DNA of 64,000 nt, taken from NCBI GenBank assembly GCA_022457155.1, contig JAJGOT010000002.1:4251001-4315000 (forward strand), written 5' to 3'. A program made the position numbers and the translations under genes. Source of the stretch: Cladopsammia gracilis (taxonomy: Eukaryota > Cnidaria > Anthozoa > Scleractinia > Dendrophylliidae). Under the pieces are notes generated by a model. That model did no database searches. It was not told where the DNA came from and saw only the letters and a program-made list of their open reading frames with translations. Below, piece after piece: positions 19,795 to 31,649 of the stretch (its first letter is position 1; every line of letters starts with the position of its first letter).

Positions 19795-21009
19795 TCTAGT
19801 TGGGAGCTCAAAACAAAAAAGTCTTTTTTTGCATGTTGTTTGCCTTAAAACTGCGAATCCCTTGTCTGTATTAATACATGGCCTCCTAGTGAGCACTTTC
19901 GCCGCTATTTGACGATTTTTCCGGTGTTTTCAGTTTTCATGAAATTAACGGCCACAAGCGCGCAGACATTTGAACAATTTCGTGACAAAATCTTATACAT
20001 TGGACGGACAACCGCTGGATTTTATTGATCGCACTATCGAGAGCATAAAAAATAGGATTGATACCATTATTTCTTCAAAGGGGTACAGAACAAAATATTG
20101 AATACCAACTGCAAATATTACAAGCTATCGATTTTCATTAGTTGTTGCAAATTGTGATTGCGTGACTTTTGTTACATTGTAGACATTGAATTGCTAATGT
20201 ATTGTATTAACAGATCACAACAGTACTCAGCGACAGTACTCACTTCCAAAGCTTAAAAAAATGTACTTATTTTCAAGATATATCTCATTAAAAACATGCT
20301 GATGTACAATACATCTGTCATTACATCTTCTAATGTTCTTTTATCCTGGATAATCGGAATTTTTAGCTATTTCATCACAGTACTCACTTAGAAACGTAGC
20401 TGAAGTGATTTCTGACAATCTTTTAACACTTTACTACGGAATCTATTGAGTACTGTTGGAATTACTACACAGGGTTTCTCATATCCACAAATTTATGGCA
20501 AATCCATTAGATATTTTCTAACACAATATGGTTTCATGGTTTTCATACTGAAATAACTCATAAACACTGAGAATAGAGGGTTTTTGTCGCTGAGTACTGT
20601 GCGGACGGCTTCACTCAGTGATTCAGTTCCGGTTGACTACACAAACAAATTTACATAGACTTATGTCAGATCAGCTAGAGGCGTTGCCTAAAATGAATCG
20701 AGCAACGAAACACTGCCACGCTTCTGTTACCGCTTTACGAAAGCTCTCTCACATAGGAAATTTTGCCTTATCTGCCCAACTGTAGGTTATTATATAAATA
20801 ATTCTCTGCGTGGCTAAATTATCAGACGCCATTGCAAACACGAAGACAAACAACGACTGACAATCCACGCGCGCACATTCCTTATTTAGACTAATTTGCA
20901 AAATAACCCCTATCTGTGTCGACGTATACCCTTTTATTACCCATCGATTCCTAAAACGCGAATTTTTTTCTCCAAAATTCAAAATATATCGTTCATCAGT
21001 CATTAATTG
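19795..21009. other. unassigned stretch between the two MITE copies
   Basis: No gene recognised on either strand. The word CAGTACTCA recurs near 20222, 20235, 20380 and 20595, but no regular period was seen. It may hold degraded element B sequence or host DNA. Confidence 0.4.
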
Positions 21010-23340
21010 TCATATCTGGTTGGTAACTCCCATTAAAAAGCGGCAAATGAAGTGGAAAACGGTTCCGTTTCGAATTATACATTCTCATACAATCAAGGAC
21101 AAAAGTCCTTGGGAAAAATGTTACAAAGTCCTCCTATTAACTACTAATTTAGTGTGACTGACCAATGAAGCCATGTTTTTCGTTTAAAGCACATCTTACC
21201 AACCCCACCCCTCCCCCCGAGACAATGTTGAAATCCACAAATCATTTTTATTACACGGGCTCAACATTGTAAGGGGGTAGTTATTACACGGGCTCAACAT
21301 TGTAAGGGGGTAGAGGTTGGTAAATGGACACTTATCGTTAGCGCGTACCGTGTTTCTGTCGCGCGCATTGGAAAACATCGTAAATGCAAATTTGTCCCAA
21401 CACTATTGTCCTTGATTGTAGCGTGGTGTTAGGCAGGGAGATCCTCTTTCTCCGTATCTCTTTATTATTGTGTTAGAGACTTTGGCTTCAACGATGCGGT
21501 CCAACAATAACATTAGGGGTATTATGGTTGAAGATGAAGAAATCAAATTAGGGCTGTTCGCTGATGATTTGACTGCTTTTTTGAAGAATGATAAATCTCT
21601 CATAAAGTTCCTCGAACTTGTGTTGCATTTCGGTGAATGTTCTCGCCTAACAATAAATCATGATAAATCAGAAATATTATTGCTAGGGAATTCTACATCT
21701 GTGCTGCCAAATCTTTACCGCACTCCATTTAGAGACATAAAGATTAAGAAATTCGTAAGGATTTTAGGCGTGTATTTCACCTATGATCGTCGTCTTAGAC
21801 GCAAACTTAATTTTGAAGAAATCACCAAATCCATTAAAGATAAGTTGAAAATCTGGAGATGGAGGGATCTTACTATTATTGGTAAAATTCAAGTTGTTAA
21901 AACATTCATTATTCCTATTTTCTTATACCGTGGTAGTCTGATCTGTATAGATAAGGAATTTGTAAACGAGGTAAACAAAATTATATTTGACTTCATATGG
22001 AAAGGCAAAGATAAAGTGAAACGTCATGCACTCATTGGCGATATTGAAAATGGCGGATTAAAAGCTCCGCATCTGGATTCTATTATTAAAACTCAGAGAA
22101 TACTTTGCTGCAAAAAGCTTGTGAGTGATGATCAAAGTAATTGGAAAACTATTTTTCTCCATTACCTTAAGCCTGTTGGTGGTAAATTTATCCTCTGTTG
22201 TAACTTTGACGTAATAATGCTGCCCATTAAGCTTCCATCCTTTTATAGCAAGCTAGTCCAGGCAATGTCGATGCGGTGGATATTTCAAAAATTGTTTTAT
22301 GGAATAATAGATTTATTTCTATTGGTGGTAAATCTGTTTATAACAAAGGACTCATAGACAAACGAATTATAAGGATTGGGGATCTTATTTCTAAAAACAA
22401 TGAAAACGTAACGAAGAGTATGCTAGACTTAAATGTATGGCCTTTGGATGCATTTCAGCTTATTTCAGTCATTGATGCTCTCCCAAATGAATGGCGTTAT
22501 GCGTTAAAGAGGAGTGTATTCATTTCTCCTGTTCCTTTCAATCTAAATGAGCAGACACAGTTGTCTTTGTCTGGAAAAAATATTTTACTAAGTAACGCTG
22601 ATTCGAAAAGTATTTACAAAGAAATGTGGGACAGGGTCATCGTCCAACCTACCGCTCAAAAGAAATACAACGAAAAATTTGAAAATGACAGTTTAAACTG
22701 GAAAGAAATTTATAGCTTACCTTACCATGTGGCTCTTGATACAAAATCGCGCGAGTTTCAATATAAACTGTTAAACAGATTTCTGGCCACAAATGTCTTC
22801 TTATATAAAATTGGTATAGTTTCGTCACCTTTATATTCTTTGTGTGATATGGCGAATGAATCCCCTGAACATATTTTTGTATCTTGCCAAAAAAACCATG
22901 AAATTTTGGGCTGAAGTTATTAAATGGTGTCGCGATCTGGGTGTAGTAGTACACAACCTTTCAGATAAGGATATATTATTTGGTATACAGGAATGTGAAG
23001 ACAAGCTTTTCATGAATCATATTTTAATGGTTGGTAAACAGTAGATCTATAATTGTAGATGCACCAAAACAAACCCTAGTCTTAGAGTTTTCCTGGCAAG
23101 ACTCAATACGGTTTATCAAATACAAACTATCATTGCTAAATCGCGAAACAAAATGTCCACTGGTCGGCACCTGACATACAAGTGCTGATATTGTTAAATG
23201 GATTGCTTTATATCGGTACTGTCTTTGTGAATGTAATGTTTGTATTATGTGTGTGTTAATTGTAATCGAACTTGTGTGAGTGTGTTAATTGTAATCGAAC
23301 TTTTATGAAATGGAATGAAAAAAAAATTATTAAAAGAAAA
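21010..23340 (+). mobile_element. 5'-truncated LINE with reverse transcriptase, carrying MITE copy 2
   Basis: Reverse transcriptase motifs RGVRQGDPLSPYLF (from about 21420) and GLFADDLTAF are clear, followed by NHDKSEILLLGN and the thumb/connection region. The frame shifts near 22276-22357 and continues to 22914, with a later CDMANESPEHIFVSC segment. The frame just left of the MITE (NGSVSNYTFS) is in register with the motif, so the LINE starts before the MITE, at roughly 21010. No endonuclease remains. The 3' end is A-rich near 23310-23340. Clade is uncertain (L1/Tx1-like). Confidence 0.7.
21090..21418. mobile_element. MITE copy 2 inside the LINE
   Basis: 329 bp, ends CAATCAAGGACAA inverted, flanked by TA on both sides (21088-21089, 21419-21420). 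Nearly identical to copy 1 at 19477-19794, including the doubled internal segment, which points to recent activity of the family. It splits the RT motif of the LINE. Confidence 0.85.
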
Positions 23341-24744
23341 GAGAAAACAATCAATCAATCATTGAATCGACAAGTAAGTTTAACATTAAAAATATTGGAC
23401 TTTTAAAAATAAAATATGCACAATGAAAGCTCAATAGTTACGATCACTGCTAGAAAATACGTTTGAAATTTATACGTTTGTTTACGTTTGCGTTTGCAGC
23501 AAAAGCAAGCACAATGGAGTTTGAATTGTACTTGCAACTTGTGTTATTCTTCCTTTGCCCGATGGATATAGTTGGTTTAAAACGTCAATTCTTACGATAT
23601 TTCCTGAACAATACAGTACTTACGAGGATTTCATGATTTAAAAGCTCAGAGTCTGAACACAAACACACATTGAATATTTTCATATTTTTTCGTGATTCAT
23701 GGCATTCATGGACTAATACCACAAAAAATATCATCTTAATGAAAATTCTAGTCATTCTTGAAAAAAAAAGATGTAGATTTAACTTTTTTTAAGTCAAAAC
23801 AAGACAAATATACTCACGTCTTCGACAAGACGGGGAAATGGCACAAATGGCGTCCTAGACGAGATCAGAACGGTGATGCAGTGAGCCCATGTCACTAATG
23901 CGCATGCGCCCATGTCAAATTACTTTCGGTTCACCATCCCAGATCTTCCTGTCAGGCAGAGGCGTCACCTTGTAAAACGTTATATCGTGAACGTTTGAAA
24001 GCCGATTTCACTAAAATTTAACAGAGATATTGGCGAATAATGGAAGTGCATAAGGATTGTTTTCTATTGAAGGAATCGCGCTTTGCGGCAATGTTATAAG
24101 CCACTAAAGTTATTATTTTTAAAAACGTTGTTTTGTGTCCAAGTTTGCTTCTCGAGAAGACCACAAAGCAAATTGATTTCACCACTCACTGACCCGTCAA
24201 AACGTCTATTGTGTCATATCTGACTCAGATTTTTTTATTTCAACTTTAATTAAAAGTTATTAGCTTTTAAAGGAGTAAAATTGTCAATGTTAGAATTTGA
24301 AGCCTCATATCTTCCCTTTGAAAGCCTATTTAAAAATTTTGAGTCAGATATTACAATCTATAATACACCTAGTTTACCTCCCTGCAGTGTCAACTCATGA
24401 AATTCTCTATCCGCGCTGAATTCTTGGACACAAAATTGCTTGTTTTTACGCTTCCGAAGGCTTCCGAATGCAAAAATATATATTTATGGTAATTTGGCTA
24501 ATTTTATTCCACGGGCTATTGTCAACACTTCATGCAGAAAGAACAATGCGTTGAAAAATAGTGTATTTTACCAGAAAGCGCTTTGCACGTGCAATTATTG
24601 TTGCAGAAATAATACAGAGCCTGTTCGTGAATATTTCGCGCATTTTCGGTATTAGCCGTCGCACTTCGTGCATACTATTTTCATAAACGACACTGATGAG
24701 CGGAACCTGTCCCCCGCGACCTTAAGGTCCCTATTGACTCCACA
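23341..24744. other. gene-free stretch left of the polymerase remnant
   Basis: AT-rich, short frames only. It should contain C's left terminal repeat and the front of the polymerase if C were complete, but neither is recognisable, so a deletion breakpoint probably lies in or near it. Confidence 0.4.
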
Positions 24745-24749
24745 CGAGA

Positions 24750-25372
24750 ACACGTATGAGGACCAATCTTGCAAGAAAACAATCAATTAAATCTACCCAT
24801 GCAAATAGGATTTTTTTGTCTACCAAAATGCAAAACTAAGGATGCTTCAATTTCATTTTGATTTTCTGGATAAATATCTAGATCGTAGTGACTATCAGTA
24901 CTGTGAGATGGACAGTGAGTGACTCAGCCTATATTGTGGTTTCGGGATCATCGGTGGAAAGTTTAGTGAAACCAGAACTGAAGGAGGAATTTGAGAGGGA
25001 GAAATCCAACTGGTTCCCAAGAACCGATACACCTGAGCATAAAGCTTGTGACAAGGGAACCCGCGGTCTTTTTAAAGAAGAGTGGTGAGGGGAGGGGATT
25101 ACTGGGTTAAGCAGTAAGACCTACTATTGCTTTGGTGCCTATGACAAGTTTTCTTGTAAAGGTAGCAATAAGAAAACAAATGAAATCAACAAACAAAAGT
25201 ATCTTAATGTTTCACTGACCAAACAAAGCAGTGCGGGACTGAATAAGGGTTTTCGTGTTGTGAATAATAGTATGTATACGTATAAACAAGTTCAGGATGG
25301 CTTTTCGTATTTTTATTCCAAAAGAAAAGTCTTGGAAGATGGGGTCACTACCCTTCCATTAGACATTTAAGT
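24750..25372 (+). pseudogene. protein-primed DNA polymerase B, C-terminal remnant, element C
   Basis: Recognisable blocks in order: LPMQIGFFVYQNAKLRML, FLDKYLDRSDYQYCEMDS (the palm motif that carries catalytic aspartates), DSAYIVVSG in a shifted frame, NWFPRTDTPEHKA, and SKTYYCFGAYDKFSCKG near the end. This is the tail of DNA_pol_B_2, the replicase of Polintons. A frameshift and TGA lie right in the palm motif near 24915, and another in-frame TGA lies near 25087. Exonuclease and most palm regions are gone. It is the only polymerase trace in the window. Confidence 0.75.
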
Positions 25373-25863
25373 ACTATCAATAGAGTTTTGTACATAGATT
25401 TTCTCACTCGTGATAATTGTAAATATAAATTGTATATTGAGTATCATTTATCAGAAACAGTTTTCCAAAAGATTGTACATAGGAAAATGGATTGTAAATA
25501 AACTAAGTTGGCTGAATTTAATCATGACTTGTTTCTCTTACTCAACGCTTAAATTGTCCCTCCTGTCTCCTTTTGTCCCCCGAAATAGACAGAAATTGGT
25601 TGTTTTCAAATTGTTTGTTCATTTATAAGCAAACCTTACTCGACTGAACATGGTGCAGAGAAAATGTAGAAACTACCCAATCCCGGGATGTGGTTCTAAA
25701 TACTTAGTGAAGTTAAGCACAGGTACATAATCTTTCACCCAATGAACGTAAGACATGGCTACAAGAAGGTAAACTACAAAATAGTGTCGTTGTTGGCAAC
25801 TACAAGACAAACACCCAATCAACATGGATTCTTTATGCATAATTTGATTTTCTACAAATCAAA
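25373..25863. other. spacer between polymerase remnant and ATPase C
   Basis: About 490 bp, AT-rich, only short frames. The end of the polymerase and the beginning of the ATPase are both on the plus strand, so this is probably intergenic sequence of element C. Confidence 0.4.
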
Positions 25864-26538
25864 GTGAGCACAGTTCAATCAGTCACTTTTATTATGGATC
25901 CAAGGTGGAAACATCCCTTTCCTGCATTGGTAGCTGGTCCTACATGTTGTGGAAAAAGTCAATTTGTCAAACATTTACTAGAATCTGGAGAAGACGTGAT
26001 TGATGGGGCCCCTCAAAATATCATTTGGTGTTACAGGATTTATCAACCAGCTTATGATGACATGTGGCGTAGCATTCCAAACATTACTTTTGTCGAAGGA
26101 GTTCCCAGTGATTTAGCATCCATGATAGATCCATCTGTTCGAAATTTGGTGGTCCTTGATGATTTGATGCAAGAACTTGGTAATGATCAGAGAATTACAA
26201 ATCTATTCACAAAAGGCTGTCATCAGCGCAATTTGAGTGTCATCTTTATTTTGCAAAACATATTTCATCGCGGAAAAGAACTAAGAGATATGAGTTTGAA
26301 CTGTCATTATCTGGTGCTCTTCAAATTCCCATGCGATAGCAGTCAAGTGACTCATTTAGTAAAACAGATGTTTCCCGGACATACAAAATACATGCAAGAA
26401 GCTTTCCAAGATGCGACCAAGAGGCCATAATTATGGGTATTTGTTATGTGATCTTAAACCGGAAACACCTGCCGACTTCCGGTTGTGAACTAACATCTTC
26501 CCTGGGGAGACTCAGTATGCTTACATCCGAAAGGTATA
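25864..26538 (+). pseudogene. packaging ATPase, element C
   Basis: Opens with a 188-codon frame. Walker A is VAGPTCCGKSQFVKHLL at residues 22-38, Walker B NLVVLDDLMQEL, then VIFILQNIFHRGKE and the conserved QEAFQDATKRP. A frameshift near 26425 moves the final block (NYGYLLCDLKPETP) to another frame, followed by a TGA and then TNIFPGETQYAYI, ending at 26538. It is closely related to the element A ATPase, including the spacing of motifs. Transcribed away from the polymerase remnant and toward the small protein. Confidence 0.8.
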
Positions 26539-26575
26539 AAAAGACTGCATCATAGTGATATAAATCAGTTGAGCA

Positions 26576-26822
26576 TGGCCCAGCAACTGAGAAAGAACCA
26601 GCCAAGTGTACTCCAATTCAACGTAAAGCAATTGTGAAAGAAGTCGACGACGCTTTAGTAAGAACCATTTGTAAGTGCGTTCTCAATGTGTTAAAAGAGA
26701 CTGTGCCTGTCAGTAGACCCGCCAAGAGAAACCTTTTAACCCACAAGAAATCCTTGATTGCTCTAGCCGAAAAAAGTACGCCACTCACAAAGAAAAAGAA
26801 AATCTTGGTCCAACATGGATGA
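26576..26822 (+). pseudogene. small Lys-rich protein, element C
   Basis: Starts MAQQLRKNQPSVLQFN, shifts frame near 26625, and continues with VRTICKCVLNVLKETVP, KRNLLTHKKSLIALAEK and KKKKILVQHG. The counterpart in element A ends KKELLNQKGGFL and then has a hydrophobic tail, missing here after the stop at 26820-26822. Function unknown; see the A copy. Confidence 0.5.
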
Positions 26823-26865
26823 AACTTTTTAAGTGCTTCGTGTATTAAGCTCCATTCTTACCTAA

Positions 26866-27599
26866 ATGAATCATACCAAGCGCATGGTTCTCGTTCCAGA
26901 GAACACACTGGAACGATTGCAACAACGCCGTGACTCAAACTTTAAAAAACTTAGACAGTGAAATGGGACAGATTTTATCCAGAGCAAGATAATGACGAAA
27001 AAGTGATATTGTACAATCAGGTGTTACAACGCTATCTGACATATTACAATCAAAGAAAATGGCAACCACTTCAAGTCAAACTAACAGCCCAAAAGCCCAT
27101 GGAAACTTCTAAACCAGAAGAAAGTGAAGAAACCACTGAAGTAGAAACTATACCCACAGCGGTGGAACAAGAAGTCATGAACAGTGTACCTAATATGTAC
27201 AAATCTGGGGCTAGACAGCTCTTGGATAAAATAAAAGACAACCGAGATGTGCTGCAATGGAATGAAAAAGGGGAGTTACTGTATGAAAACAAACCGATAC
27301 ATGGGTCTCATGTGGTGGATTTAGTCAACGATATAATACGTCAAAGAAAAGGATTTGAGCCTGTTGGATGGTCAGCGTTTGCGAGAGGTCTGGCGCAAAT
27401 GAACGTCCCCGAAAACTTAGTGTGCAATCCCCAGAGGCAGAGCACCAACCGGGAGTTTAAAGCAAGAGTGAGGGATGAGACATCGAATAGTCCCTCTCGT
27501 TGGCTTCCTACCCCACCTCATTCCTTCTCACCCGTGAAAAAGCAAAAGCAAAGGGTCGCAAGTCCATGCACTCAAGCTGTTTGCTGGTTACGATTATAA
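26866..27599 (+). pseudogene. conserved accessory ORF, element C
   Basis: Starts MNHTKRMVLVPENTLERLQQ and shifts frame near 26950 into a 213-codon frame (VILYNQVLQRYLTYYNQ). A middle block carries LLDKIKDNRDVLQWNEKGEL and HVVDLVNDIIRQRKG, and the end is Pro/Lys-rich (WLPTPPHSFSPVKKQKQ). The middle block is a conserved segment of this Polinton ORF in cnidarians as far as I recall; its function is unknown. The element A copy is shorter and lacks the middle block in the visible frames. Confidence 0.55.
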
Positions 27600-27669
27600 A
27601 TCATGACAAGAGACATTTTTTCATTGTAATCACTATTTTGGTCACTCAATAAAATACATTGAAGGGAAA

Positions 27670-28142
27670 TTACATTGTGTCTGTGCTGTGCTTTTGATCT
27701 TTGTTTACATGGGTATGATAGCTTTTTAGACTTAAACGGAAATGTTTTTCGATAAACCGTTTTACAACAAAATCGTCTCTGTGGTTATTGCTAGAAAACC
27801 TATGTACAATGCTGTTCATACTAACATGACGACAGTGAAATAAGGCATAGTACAAGCTAAAATGCCCGCACTCTTTTGAGTTTATGCTTTGTAATATCAC
27901 ATAATTAAAAGTCCACTCTGTAGAATTATTTTTCAAGAAATTAGTAAATGTTCCAGTATAATTGCGAAAAATTCTCCATCGCGATCCTTGGTGAAATAAA
28001 ACGCAACCCAGTGCGATCCAGGCTTGTCACTTGTATCCACATTGGAAATGAATAGGGCTGGGTAGGAGGAATACATTCCTTGAAACACGCCTCGGATATA
28101 TTTATCATTTCTCAAAATAAGCGTCAGTTGAACAGTATCCAT
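27670..28142 (-). pseudogene. adenain-like cysteine protease, element C
   Basis: Starts MDTVQLTLILRNDKY just after the MCP stop. The catalytic His is in KPGSHWVAFYF. After a shift near 27940 the Gln/Cys block reads LQSINSKECGHFSLYYAL, and a basic C-terminus follows. All three expected catalytic-region motifs are present, but in two frames. It lies tail to tail with the accessory ORF (70 bp apart), which defines the convergence point of the two gene sets in element C. Confidence 0.75.
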
Positions 28143-28143
28143 T

Positions 28144-30358
28144 CTAGTTTGTGAAGTCATACAAAACGTTTTGATTAGCGTCAATCTCAATCACGTTTTG
28201 AAACTCGGCATAAAGGATGAGGTTCACTGTGTTGGCGAGTGGCTGACAAAAGAGGATATTACCATCTTCCCAGCATGCTTTGGGTAAAATTCGGTGAATG
28301 ACTTCCGGTGGAACCGAAGAATGCACGTATTTTAGACAAAGTTGTACATGGATTTACTCGCTTTAATGTAAAGGCATCGAAAGAAAACAATACGAACCTT
28401 ATTCCTCTATTAATGATATGCCAGGAAATGTTTTTCTTAGAGTGGAGTGGACCCGTTGAAAAAAATTATCGTGGTATAGTTTGACTGTTGTCGTACATGT
28501 CTGCTTGTAGTCATCGGTAATGCATATTTTAAATTGGTTGGATCGATTCAAAAAAGGCGAGTCAAACGCCAAATAACACCCAATTCCAGTCATTTAAGGT
28601 ATAAACCTTCGGCGGCTGTTTGTTTTCATCGGCATTGAATTGAAAGTGACTACATCCGTCAAGCTCCAAGTTGCACGTCGTTTGTGAGAAGATCTATTTG
28701 CATTTGTGGACCGATTTGAGTTTTATTTTGGTCACAGCAAAATATAAGAAGAAATGAAGTTGAATGGTTAGTGCTCGTATCATAGAAAAGTCAGAAAACA
28801 GCAAAAAAAGTGAAGATCGATTTTTAACTAAAAATAACATAATCGTAAACAAACACAGCAGGACAGTCGCGTACTGAGTGGTTGAGCTGAGTAGCTGTGG
28901 TTTTATATTTTTATTAGCGGGAATTATTTCACCAGCTCTGTTGACCAGTGTTAGATTCAATAAGCCAAAGCAAGCAAATATACGGATATTTCTTCTAATA
29001 TAAGCCGGCTTTGTTTTGAAATGGTGAGACGGTTTATTGATTCCAAGAAGCTGTGAAGAGATTTTAAGCGTCTAGCACGTGACGCTTATCAAGGGTTTCG
29101 ACCCGGCTGGGAAGTTAAGCGGCCTTAAAGCAAACTGTAAACAGAACCCGAAATGGAAAATATTCTGTAAAAGTGAATAGAATAAATAGGTTAACATAGA
29201 TTTCTTTTGAAAGGTTTCTGCTACGACCAACTGACCTCCAACCTCAACGGCGTCTGTGTAAAATGAGCTGCTTGCGGGTCGCCGCCGTTTGATAATATAG
29301 TTTAGTTGCAGTGCATGCCGGGAAGATGGTAATATCCTCCTTTGTGGCTGACCAAAGTAAAGCTCCACGTGAAGGTTGCCTTGTTTTATAAGCTCAAAAT
29401 GATCACCCGGGCAGTGGTCTGGAGACAAGTCAAAACAGAAAGCAGTGTAACCAGGACCTGAACCGCTTCTATTTATCTGGTTGCCTGTATCCTGGGAATG
29501 CTTTCCACTTCCAGAAAAAAGGCTTTGACATCCAGCTATAAAATTCTGACCATCAGCCTCGTCAAATTTGAGAAACAGGTTTTTGAGGAATTTGTTCCCC
29601 ATCCACATACACACCCACTTGAGTTAGGTTGTGGTGTTTGAAGTGAAAGGTGTTGGAAGCGTAAGTACCGTTAAAAGCTTCCGTGTCCACCAACACTAGT
29701 ACAAGGTGCTTCAGAATGTGACCCAGGGAAAGATTATGTGGGTTAAATGAGCTGAATCCTCCAGGAATGGAAAGGACTTTGCAGTCGACTCGGCAATCCG
29801 ATATTTGGCAGTTGTCCCAAACTAATGGAAGAGGCTACTTTAACTTTGCGAACGTACAGGATTGCTTCTGTGATAACCACCTTGAAGGTGGCACCGGCGG
29901 CTGATTAAACCAAGCAAAACGAATTCTTGGCTCTGTTGAGCTTGACTCTCAGATTGACTCCGTTCAGTATTAATCATTTTCTATGTTTCTATCATGGCGC
30001 GATAAGGGTAGGTATTGGTTGACGAGGAAATAAGTCGCTTGTTCAAAGACACATCCACTTGTGAAAACAAGGAATGGAGAAAGAGATTCACGGGTCCTAC
30101 TTCTGTGTTTGGGTCTAAAGCGGTACCGTTTGCTTTAGTGATCTTTGTTTTAACAAACAACTGGGTTCGTACTAAATCTAGATATTCTTTCCCAGTTCCC
30201 GAGACATTAAAGTCGATCGGACCATTGTCAGTAATGTTACAACGGTGATGATATTCAATCCATTGTCCCTTGGTGATAGATGTTTGTGTAGCCGGAATCG
30301 TGAAGAGATCGAGTTCCAATTTCGTACACTCTTGAGATTCGTGATGAACAAAAGCCAT
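28144..30358 (-). pseudogene. F54H12.2-type major capsid protein, element C, split by an insertion
   Basis: The N-terminal frame (30358-29981) has LELDLFTIPATQTSITKGQW and the LDLVRTQLFVKTKIT strand region. Middle and C-terminal parts follow in other frames (GYTAFCFDLSPDHCPGDHF; VNLILYAEFQNVIEIDAN). A 1.10-kb element at 28246-29345 interrupts it within the second jelly roll; the flanking frame is continuous across the 5-bp target duplication. Several frameshifts lie between 29615 and 29980. It is homologous to the element A MCP but unrelated in simple alignment to the element B MCP. Confidence 0.75.
28246..29345. mobile_element. 1.10-kb non-autonomous DNA transposon in MCP C
   Basis: Inverted ends of about 33 bp, 31 identical, beginning ACAAA[AG]GAGGATATTACC, and the target GGCTG repeated at 28241-28245 and 29346-29350. 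No transposase is seen; internal frames of up to 88 codons are unrecognised. The superfamily is not assigned because a 5-bp duplication with these ends does not fit a family I know well. Confidence 0.8.
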
Positions 30359-30360
30359 GC

Positions 30361-30813
30361 TTACTTCAAAAATGAATATTCGTCCTTGGGCTTCTTCTGC
30401 TGCGGAGATGTTTTCCGTTTTTTGCCTGGTGGCGAACTGTTTTTCCTAGGCTGTGCTTTCCTTTTTGTAGCTTTTTGACCCCTACCTGACTGCGCTTGGA
30501 AGGAATTCTGGGAAGCAAGTTCACTGATGGCTTGTTTGGGTCTTTTGCCAACCGTTGTTTTAAATTGTTTTCCAGCCATCACATCTTGAGCAATATTGAC
30601 ACCGGTTTGCAACGTTTTTTTTATGAAGCATTTTAGCGCCCTGTTTCAGGTGAGGCACCGCCCAGTGGAAAAGACCTCTAAATATCGACCTAAGCCATAT
30701 CCCTGCTGAAATCGAGCTCCATGAAAGGCTGGTAAATTTCCACCTTTTTGTTTGGCTTGATCTAAATAATATTGTTCGTACAACTTGTGATTTGGCGTAT
30801 GAATTTTCTTCAT
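30361..30813 (-). pseudogene. pVI/pX-like minor capsid protein, element C
   Basis: Starts MKKIHTPNHKLYEQYYLDQA, then GGNLPAFHGARFQQGYGLGR, LQTGVNIAQDVMAGKQF and a basic Pro/Lys/Gln tail (KKRKTSPQQKKPK). A shift and a stop lie near 30620-30680, so only the last 83 codons are open. The order Gly-rich start, amphipathic middle, IAQDVM motif, basic tail is the same as in element A. It directly precedes the MCP (2-bp gap). Confidence 0.6.
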
Positions 30814-30821
30814 GTCACTCT

Positions 30822-31535
30822 TTAAAAGTACGGAGGCTGACTCTGACGAAAATGAAGTGTCAACAACACTCTCCCAAACTCAAATGGTACTGAATCCCCC
30901 ATGTCCCGCTTTATATTGACTTTGATCGTCTCAAATTGCTTTCTGCTGACATGCGTATTGCGGGCATAGAAATAATTTGCTGATCCGTTGTCCATCTTTG
31001 CCTTCCACGGGAGCAATTCGAAGCAAGGGGACAAGTGTGTCTCCGACATATTGTGGTTGAATAATATCGCAATAGATCGTGAAAACCATGTTCCAAATCC
31101 GCTTCTCTATCACCCTTGGCTGTCTATGAAATAACTTTATCTGGTGAAAATCTCAACATATATCCGAAGTTGTCAAAATACACTTCTGAGTTATTTTGCA
31201 CATGGACAGTCACCTTTCTACTGAGAGTATCATAGGAAAATGACACATCACTCTTTCATTTTTGCAAGGATATCTTGAATGGAGGGATAATGGCCTGGTG
31301 AAATTATCAGGGAATCCCACATACCATGGAGTTTTTCATTCCGAACGAAAAATCTAAAGTCTTGAACATTATTCCAACTACGTGGATAGTGGATTTCGGT
31401 TAAAGCCACTTCCCATTCGCCTGTCAGATTAATGGTCTGTGGTAATCCAACCCGACACTCTGTTAATGCGTTATTTGGGAATTTGTCGAGACTACTATTA
31501 CTGGGGAGATGTAGATAAAACTATGTTATCTCCAT
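30822..31535 (-). pseudogene. penton-like capsid protein, element C
   Basis: The ATG at 31535 is followed four codons later by TAG, then SFYLHLPSNSSLDKFPNN, LPQTINLTGEWEVAL and IHYPRSWNNVQDF. A TGA near 31258 and further shifts lead to VYFDNFGYMLRFSPDK and finally FETIKVNI with PFEFGRVLLTLHFR at the end. The blocks match both penton-like genes of element A. It is badly broken; none of the surviving open frames exceeds about 105 codons. Confidence 0.6.
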
Positions 31536-31649
31536 GATGTCCAGTAGTCAAATGATACTGACACTTGGGGAGGTATTATTTTATAATGAAACACACCGCA
31601 ACTATTTCATTTAAAATTCACCGGTTTATTTACATAAACACAATGGCTT

